Shown: piece by piece, positions 57,137 through 64,000 of the stretch | How the letters are laid out: each line of letters starts with the position of its first letter | Numbering within the stretch: position 1 is the first letter of the stretch | NCBI GenBank assembly: GCA_951812925.1 | Contig: OX638370.1 | Location: 31,677,948-31,741,947, forward strand | Origin: Calliopum simillimum | Taxonomy: Eukaryota > Arthropoda > Insecta > Diptera > Lauxaniidae | DNA: 64,000 nucleotides | Direction: 5' to 3' | Made by a program: the position numbers and the translations under genes | The notes under the pieces: generated by a model | Seen by the model: the letters and a program-made list of their open reading frames with translations, nothing else | What the model was told of the DNA's origin: nothing | The model's database searches: none

Positions 57137-57210
57137 ATGAATTGTCCAAAAAGTACCAAAACTATTTTATACATTTGTGGTCGAATTTTGACCACTGAGC
57201 AATTTAACTT
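57137..57210 (-). repeat. Family G fragment, inverted
   Basis: The complement reads GGTCAAAATTCGACCACAAA, then TGTATAAAATAGTTTTGGTACTTTTTGG: the same place where copy 45070-46372 carries its mariner insertion, but empty here. Confidence 0.65.
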
Positions 57211-57672
57211 AGTATAGATAAATCAGGTATTCCAAAATCCCATGGAGGATGTAATGAGAAATATTTTTGTAAAAACTTTAACTCTCTAAAACTCCCACAA
57301 AAAGAACATTTGTAAACTTGAGCTAAAAAGGTAAAAAAAATTACTCCTAAAACAGAATCGGGTAAATGATGGGAGATATGGCACCCTTTTCGTTAAACTG
57401 CTATAAAACCAGAATCAAAAGAGATTTTTAAAGAAACTTAACACAAACTGACTCTTTCATTAATTTAAAACAAAAAAAAAGTGCTTCAACTAGGATAAAA
57501 ATGAAAGCAAATATGTTTTTTTTCTTTGTTATTATAAAAAAATGCTATAAAGTGCCAAATCACCCTAGACTACGGGTGATATGGCACCATATCAAGGCTG
57601 ATTTGGCACCCTAAGTGACTTTGAAGTTCTTGTTGTCACAATTGTTGCATGTGCGCACAAATGAAGTTCATG
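57211..57672. repeat. GGTGCCATATCACC-type repeat region, left part
   Basis: Contains GATATGGCACCCTTTTCG (about 57376), 'GGGTGATATGGCACC' (about 57566) and 'TGATTTGGCACCC' (about 57600) near the transposase relic at 57673-57945. The motif continues to about 59075. Confidence 0.5.
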
Positions 57673-57945
57673 TTATTTAGTGGTTTGCCCACATTCTTCT
57701 CCCCATCCAACGTATTCATTTTCGCCTAAATCTTCAAGCCCATCAGATTCATGTTGAAATACAACATTTTCATCAGCATCATGAAAAGTTAGTTACCAAC
57801 TAGCGTTTATAAGTTTCCTTCTTTGGTTGCGTTCTTTTAAAATTTTTTGCTTTTCGGGAGACGTAAGAATCCTTGCCGTTTGTTTACTTGTGCTCGGTTT
57901 AGAACTCTTCAATATCGTAAATCTCAGTAGACAAAAATCGAGAAG
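57673..57945 (-). pseudogene. C-terminal remnant of a pogo/Tigger/jerky-like transposase
   Basis: The minus strand reads FTILKSSKPSTSKQTARILT, then SPEKQKILKERNQRRKL, ASW, an in-frame TAA, and (same frame) FHDADENVVFQHESDGLEDL with GWGEECGQTTK and a stop at 57673-57675. The STSKQ..ILTSPEK plus acidic tail layout is typical of the C-terminus of CENP-B/pogo-related DDE transposases; DDE catalytic residues would lie upstream (higher coordinates) and are not recognisable. Assignment rests on general resemblance only. Confidence 0.4.
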
Positions 57946-59090
57946 TACCATTTGAAACAGTTGGTTCAAGCCTTACACAAAAGCTGAAGCTTGGTTTTAA
58001 AATGCTTTGCCCGTGTTATTACAGATGCTGGTTGTTGGACCTTCACATCCAGAGTTCAGTCATATTTATGTTCGACAAAGTATTGAAAACCGAAACACAA
58101 AGATTTAGCAATAAGTAAGAATGTTTGTACTCTCAAATATCTAATAACATGCAAAGGAAGACATGGCATCAGAACCATATCACCCGCAGTAATGGGATGC
58201 CATATCACCCTTTTGGTTTAAACCGAGTAAAAATGCCACGAAATGAATAAACATGTTCACTCGCGCTCGTGTTCATCCGAAAACGAAATCACATTTAATT
58301 CTGTGCTCTGCTGTCTTTAAAAGTATATGCAAAAGAAAAGGCAGTCGTTTACATTCCCAAAATTATTTTAAAAATTCAATAAAAACCTCTCACATTGAAT
58401 TTTTATTACAGTTTTGACGAACTTTTTAAGTAATAGCACATTTAAGCTCTTAATATTTGTACTTCCAATTATCTTAGAACACGTAAAGGGAGTCATGGCA
58501 CCAGAACCATATCACTCTCCTTAATTGGGTGTCCTTTCACCTTTGTGGTATATACCGAATTAACATGCCACGAAACAAATAAACATATTCCATCGTGCTC
58601 GCATTCATCCGAAAACGAAATCATATTCAATTCTAATTATTTTCATATACGCACCATATAAATATATCAAATACTCACCGCTCTGCTGCCTTGAAAAATA
58701 CTTGCAAAAAAAAAGGCTGCCGTTTACATTCCCAATTTTATTTAAGTCCCGCATATAATTAATTATAGCAAATGCAACTAAAGGAACTATTCACCACGAA
58801 CTCTTTCGTGCGATTGAATGAAATTTGTACCACATTAAATGCTTCAAAAGCTGCAACTATTGAAATTGAAAGGGGTGCCATACCATCTTTTATAAAAAAT
58901 CTAATAAAAATTTATATATAAAGGCGAAACATATCGCCTGGGATGCCATATCACCTGGGGTGCCATATCAACTAAGGTGCCATATCTTCCAGGCCTACCC
59001 TATTTAATAAAAAAAATCTAATAGAAATTGAAATTTAAGGGGTGCCATATCACTTGGGGTGCCATATCTACTGGACTTTCTCTACTTTAT
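57946..59090. repeat. GGTGCCATATCACC-type repeat region with duplicated block
   Basis: A block near 58235-58370 (TGCCACGAAATGAATAAACA, TTCATCCGAAAACGAAATCA, 'CTCTGCTGTCTTTAAAA') is repeated at about 58565-58720. Around it, TGCCATATCACC-like motifs recur in both orientations (about 58196, 58946, 58964, 59041). Probably subterminal repeats of the element whose transposase tail lies at 57673. Confidence 0.5.
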
Positions 59091-60372
59091 AAAAAAATCT
59101 GATAAAAATGTCTGTAACAAAAATAATTTATATAAATACACCACTGAGATGCATGAAAAAGTTCAACAGTATCATATGAGGGGTATAGAAGCAAAGGCAG
59201 CGATCTCCATTTTTTTCTGAGTATGTCTGTTAGTGTGTAACCACAAGGTATCATCAAATGCAAGAAGATGGTACAATCAAAGAGGTACAGAATTCAAGAC
59301 GACAGACTGTCCTTTAAGCATGGGCATGTTTGATAGTGGCATCTAGTTGCATTTGATGGTAGCTTGTGATCAAACACTATCAAACACGTTCATAAACGAA
59401 ATAGAGATTGCTGCTTTTGCTTCTACACCCCTCATATATACAATCTTTAATTTGGCTCATTTTTTTGAAGAAGAAGTATAACTTTTTGGAAAAAAAAACT
59501 GTGGTGTCTTCTTAGTTAAACGTTTTTTTATAAGACTGCATCATTAGATTTTTGAAATTTAGTGAACAAAAAAAAAGCTTTTTTTCCGCCAAACTACCAC
59601 TGTGCAACGTTTTTATTCCTTCGATTCTGTTTAATTGAATTTTCTTCTCTTTCATTTTATGGATATTATCAGGAAATTTGTTGTGAAAACTTGGTTTCTC
59701 TTAACTGAAAACAATAAAGTTTTACTTGTTCGTCACACAAAAAGTTATAAAATTTTACTGCATACATTTCGAAGAAGGTTTTCTGTATCACCTGAATTAT
59801 TCAAACATAAAATTGAATTAAGATCGACAATCAACAAACCAACATGACACCGTAAAGGGGAAAACCAACAAAAATCAAATCACAAAGCTGTCACATGCTA
59901 AATGATTTTCGAATACAAGCAGCTGTGCGATGTAAAAAGAAAAAACACATAAATCAACATTTATGTAATGAAATATAGTCAATACACTTAGAAAAACATA
60001 GCAATAACAAAAAATAAAATTACACCAAAACTTTTTGCGTCCTTTATCATATCTAAATCGAGTATTCGGACTTTGATCTTGACATTTTTCATTTTCATTT
60101 AGAGACCCGTATTATGTGAGAGAGAAAGTCAAGTCATTTTGAAATGAGTGCAAAAATCTCAATAAATTTTACACATTTTCAGTGTACTTTTACATATATA
60201 CAAAATATTCGATAAGCCATTTCCACATTTGCAGATAAATTTTCCAGTGTTAACATTTTCACGCATCATTCAAGATTGACAAAATTGAATGCATGCACTG
60301 GCAAATATTGAAAATCCACTTGTACATGCAACTGCGAGCATGCACATACATATGTGTAAGTTAAATGTACTT
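59091..60372. other. Cbp53E intron 5, segment without recognised genes
   Basis: AT-rich. The sequences near 59165-59200 and 59385-59450 (GAGGGGTATAGAAGCAAAGG, TTTTGCTTCTACACCCCTCA) are complementary, giving a short palindrome of about 280 bp overall. No gene. Confidence 0.5.
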
Positions 60373-60404
60373 TAGACTGGTTCATATAAAGTTTTTTATA
60401 ACTG

Positions 60405-61830
60405 CTGGCCATTAGAGGTGTTTTAAGAATATATGCAGATCCTTAGTAACAACATTTTGATACTTGACACCCCTCAATATTGTGAAGTTGGAAAAAAAAA
60501 AATGAGTTTGCAAAAGAAATTTTGGGAGTGAGGTGAGGGTAAAGGTTGGCGCATCGAGGTCAAAGGTGAGAGAAAAAGAGAAAAAATTACATACAGCCCT
60601 ACAAATGTTTAGGAATCACCTCTAGAGGGGTCAAATGTATGACCGACCCACATTATTTTTCCCCCTCCAACATTTTTACTAAGCATACTTACCCCCTATC
60701 TCTAACCCCTAAGGAGGCTCCCATACAATATTGACATTTTTAGGAAATCGACCCCCACCACTCCCTGGGTGCCCCTAGAAGGGTCAAATGTATAACTGGT
60801 CCCTAATATTTTTTCCTCTCCAACATTTTTCCCTCACATACTTACCCTGTATCTCTGAATCTTTAGGGGACTCCCATACAAAAAAGATGTCATAGACATG
60901 AAAAATATAGAAAGGAAATCGTCAAATAGGCCCATAACTGCCCAGAAGTAACTTCTAGAGGAGTCAAATATATGACCGACCCCCATTTGGCCCCCTCCAA
61001 AGTTTTTTCTTAGCATACCTACCTCCTATTTCTAATCCTTAAGGGGGCTCCCATACAAAGTTACTGTTTTTGGTTAAAATGCCCCCACTGCCCTAACTGG
61101 CCCACGGGTACTCCTAGAGGGGTCAAATGTATGACCGACCCCCATTATTTTTTTGCTACCTATATTTTTTCTCCACATACTTACCCCCTATTTTCAACCC
61201 TGAAATGGGCTGCCATACAATTATTTTTTTTGTAAATTTTCCTAGATATAATGGGGGGCGGAGGGGGGATATTGGGGGTTGGTCATTTATTTGACTCCTC
61301 TGGGAGATACTCCTGGACAGTTATGGGCCTATTTGACGATTTCCTTTCCATATTTTTTATGTCTATGACGTCAGTTTTGTATGGGAGCCCCCTAAAGAGC
61401 TAGAGGTAGAGGGTAAGTATGGTGGGAAAAAATGTTACGGAGAAAAAAATATTACGGGCCCGTCATGCATTTGACGCTTCTAGGGGCACCCTGGAAGTGG
61501 TGGAGGTCGATTTTCTAAAAATGTCAATTTTGTATGGAAGCCCCTTAGGGGTTAGAGACAAAAGGTAGGTATGTTTGGTAAAAATGTTGGGGTAGAAAAA
61601 ATAATGTGGGTCGGTCATACATTTGAACCCTCTAGAGGTGGCCCCTCTTGTAGGGCTGTAAGTAAATTGTTTCTCCAATTCTCTCATCTTTGACCTCGAT
61701 GCGCCAACCCTTACCCTCACCCCACCCCCAAAATTTTTTTTGCAAACTCATTTTTTTTTTCCAACCTCATAAAATTGAGGGGTGTATCAAAATCCAAAAT
61801 TCGTGCACTAAAACACCTCTACTGGCCATG
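60405..61830. repeat. Large palindrome with tandem arms
   Basis: Left outer: TGGCCATTAGAGGTGTTTTA. Right outer: TAAAACACCTCTACTGGCCA. Next inward, GGTTGGCGCATCGAGGTCAA (left) pairs with TTGACCTCGATGCGCCAACC (right, about 61690). Each arm has units holding GGGGTCAAATGTATGACCGA, 'CATACTTACCCCCTAT' and 'AGGGGGCTCCCATACAA', inverted in the right arm. Arm identity is lower than in 41371-42148. The turning point lies near 61240-61270. Confidence 0.85.
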
Positions 61831-62619
61831 TTGCCTGCAATGTTATCCTTTTGCGCCCAATATTGATTTGGTAAAATTTTGCATTTTTGTTGCAAAAGAA
61901 ACGTCTGATTTTCAACGGAATAAAATTATCGATAATTACACTATCCGACAAATTCAAACTTTTTGTTGCATACATAAGAAATTCCAAAAAATTCTTAAAA
62001 AATATCAGCACGTCAAATGGAATGGACGCTCCCTTTAGATTTACGATAGGCTCAATAACACATTCTTGTGTTAAATCGACATATTAAACTACGAGATCTT
62101 GATTTTTGAGATGTATTATATTTCAGCAAACCCATGCAGTATACATGAATTGAAAACTTGAACCCTCTACATCCCCCACATATGGCTCATTTATACAATT
62201 TTTTAAAAAAATTGGAAAAATTACAACTAAAATGGAGGATATTAAGTCAGTATGTTCCACAGAAGTATTTGCTATAAAATTTCACCACTGGTCAAAAATG
62301 GGTTAAAGTATTCTACAAAAATATTCTGCGAAAAATTTCATTAGGGGTCACCAAAGGTCCGAAATGCGTTTAACTTAAAAAAATATCATCAATAATGAAA
62401 TTAATATCCAAGTCTTTATTGATTTTGACGATTTGTTGGGTTTCGTGATAAAATTTCGACTTCTTAGTGTTCAGGAACTAGTAGTGAAATTTTATAGCAA
62501 ATATTTCTATAGTGCATACTTACTCAATATTACCCTGTTTTATGTGTCTTTTTTGTACCAATATAAAAAAAGGGTAAAGATAACCCATATGTGGGGAAAA
62601 TAGAAAGTAATATTTTAAT

Positions 62620-62825
62620 GCTTAAGCCCATTATAACCAAGTTTTTAGAGAAATTGGTAAAAAAGACCCTTAAAAACAGGATATAATGGATTAAGATGTT
62701 GTAAAAAATTGTTCTTTGCTTGATTTCACCTTAATGTATATGAAATTTTCAACCCATTATATCACTTTTTATGGGTCTTTTTGACCTTTTTTTCCGATAA
62801 CTTGGTTGAAATGGACTAAAACATC
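62620..62825. repeat. Imperfect hairpin repeat (family J), copy 2
   Basis: CATTATAACCAAGTTTTTAG and 'GGATATAATGGATTAAGATG' on the left; 'CAACCCATTATATCAC' and 'AACTTGGTTGAAATGG' on the right. The flanks share 'ATATTCTACGAAAAATTT' with 62315-62340 and, loosely, 54173-54190. Confidence 0.75.
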
Positions 62826-63401
62826 ATACAAAAATATTCTACGAAAAATTTTAGTAGAGGCCTCCGAATTAAAATACCATCCGGACGGCAGCAAATCCTA
62901 CATGGTAGCAAATGTGCACAAATGACTCATGATAAACACAAAATTAGACAACTTCAAAAATTCATCACTTAAAAAATGCAAAAGGTACCACAATTTGGTG
63001 GCAAAATGATTATAATAAAATTTGTTTTTAAATAAAAATATTTAGAAAAAAAAAGTAAAAAGTTACTCCAACCCCCAAATTGACTTTAAAAAAGAAAAAA
63101 AGCTTTTTTTTCACCGAAAACTGTTATTTTTCATCAAAATCGGATGTAAAGCCGAAGAGCTATGTATTTTTAAATATGTCAGTATCAAAAAACTTGCATC
63201 GAACTTCCTATGGCCGTCATTTTGGATTTTTTTGGAATTTCGGAAAATCATTTTATCACAGTTATGTTAATGTCAAATACTTACTTTTCACCAAATTTGA
63301 TAAAAATCGGAAATGCCAACTCAAATCTTAATCGATTACACAAAGCTTGACCCTATAGTGTAATAAAAAGCGTAGTTCAAATGCAGACTTGAACCAGTCT
63401 A

Positions 63402-64000
63402 GTGTATATATGTAATTTTATGTACGCACTAGTGCACGCATTTGCAACCTTGTATGAAAAGCCACTCAGAAACTAAACCGTTCGTATTCGATTCTGCAAA
63501 ATTTAATATATTTGTTTTTCAAAACACTCTTACTTTATAGTATACAAAATTTTATTGTGGAAATCAAACAACTTTAAAAAAACACTTTGATGAAGTAAAC
63601 GTTATAAATTAATAAAGCAAAAACTAAGCTTTTGTTTAACTAACAAAGCCAAAATTTTCAGTGGCCATGAATCAAAGTAATATTCAGCTGCAGGATTTCA
63701 AAGAGCTCTGAAAATTTACTCAAAATTTTCACTTTGAACTTCATTAAACATGCTTAAGTTATCAGTGTTGGAAACCTTAGTAGAGAATAGAAATATTTCA
63801 TAAATGTCCATGGTAGAATCATGAGACTCAATGTTCTATCTGTGGGCAAACTCATCTTTGCTTTTATAATTTCCTCTCTCATATATCATTAGTAATTTTT
63901 TTTTGTTCTTTTTTTGTGGTTCGGTGATAATGAGTTTTTTTCTATGCACGCAACTTTTTTGAGATAATACTACATATTTGAGAATTTAATTTTAAGTAAT
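63402..64000. other. End of window, Cbp53E intron 5 continuing
   Basis: AT-rich, no exon matching EF-hand 5 of calbindin-32, no repeat recognised. Confidence 0.5.

Larger units (their letters stand above)
60375..63399. mobile_element. Composite TIR element, about 3.0 kb (tentative)
   Basis: GACTGGTTCA at 60375-60384 and its complement TGAACCAGTC at 63390-63399, each flanked by TA (60373-60374 and 63400-63401). This fits a Tc1/mariner-type target, but ten bases is short and could be chance. Inside are a large inverted repeat (60405-61830) and a family J hairpin. No transposase gene is recognisable. Confidence 0.4.

Noticed and set aside
63660..63712. LQDFKEL peptide (63690-63710) as a possible EF-hand 5 or 6 exon of Cbp53E
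   Set aside because: Stops immediately (TGA), has no calcium-binding loop and does not match the recalled calbindin sequence.

Overview
This window looks like part of a fly (Diptera) genome. It is AT-rich, intron-dominated and crowded with degraded transposable elements. Five short exons on the + strand, each with proper GT/AG borders, encode in order a continuous internal part of calbindin-32 (Cbp53E), the insect six-EF-hand neuronal calcium-binding protein. Their translation matches the Drosophila protein as I remember it almost residue for residue. The introns are far larger than expected for Drosophila and the transposon mix is of a type common in tephritid fruit flies, so a tephritid is my best guess, but that is inference. 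The gene's 5' exons (EF-hand 1) lie before position 1 and its 3' exons (EF-hands 5-6) were not found before position 64000, so the whole window is one host gene, mostly intron.

Layout. Exons: 1167-1256 (EF2 loop), 7054-7140, 9646-9786 (EF3), 29507-29562 (EF4), 33127-33172. Introns: about 5.8 kb, 2.5 kb, 19.7 kb, 3.6 kb and more than 30.8 kb. Intron 1 holds a broken RTE-like LINE (about 2905-4955). Intron 2 holds foldback elements built from 'TTGGGCGTTATTTCG' blocks; one (7238-7661) has a clear 9-bp target-site duplication. Intron 3 holds a deleted Tc1-like element with perfect inverted ends (10068-10979), more foldback arrays, a three-level nest of insertions in a LINE fragment (13024-15290), a mariner deletion derivative (16761-17651), tandem tRNA-like units (20290-20881), an LTR-like repeat (23155-24565) and a 134-bp minisatellite (26620-28170).

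The last intron (33173 to the end) holds a second LTR-like copy in inverted orientation, two copies of an insect interspersed element (38500-40111 and 42150-43115), a nearly perfect 300-bp-arm hairpin (41371-42148), two more mariner deletion derivatives (45126-46027 and 47840-48694), a frameshifted LINE with RNase H domain (50938-53770), a decayed DDE transposase tail (57673-57945) and a 3-kb composite palindrome (60375-63399). Several GGGCGTGGC-type short tandem repeats recur throughout.

Functionally the only host gene visible is Cbp53E; every other coding trace is a dead transposon. The most interesting items are the shared internal-deletion junction in mariner copies that carry two different sets of ends, the long intronic hairpins that would fold as double-stranded RNA in the Cbp53E pre-mRNA, the TSD-flanked foldback element, and a possible 42-nt in-frame micro-exon at 47238-47279. 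I found no bacterial-type genes, CRISPR arrays or viruses.
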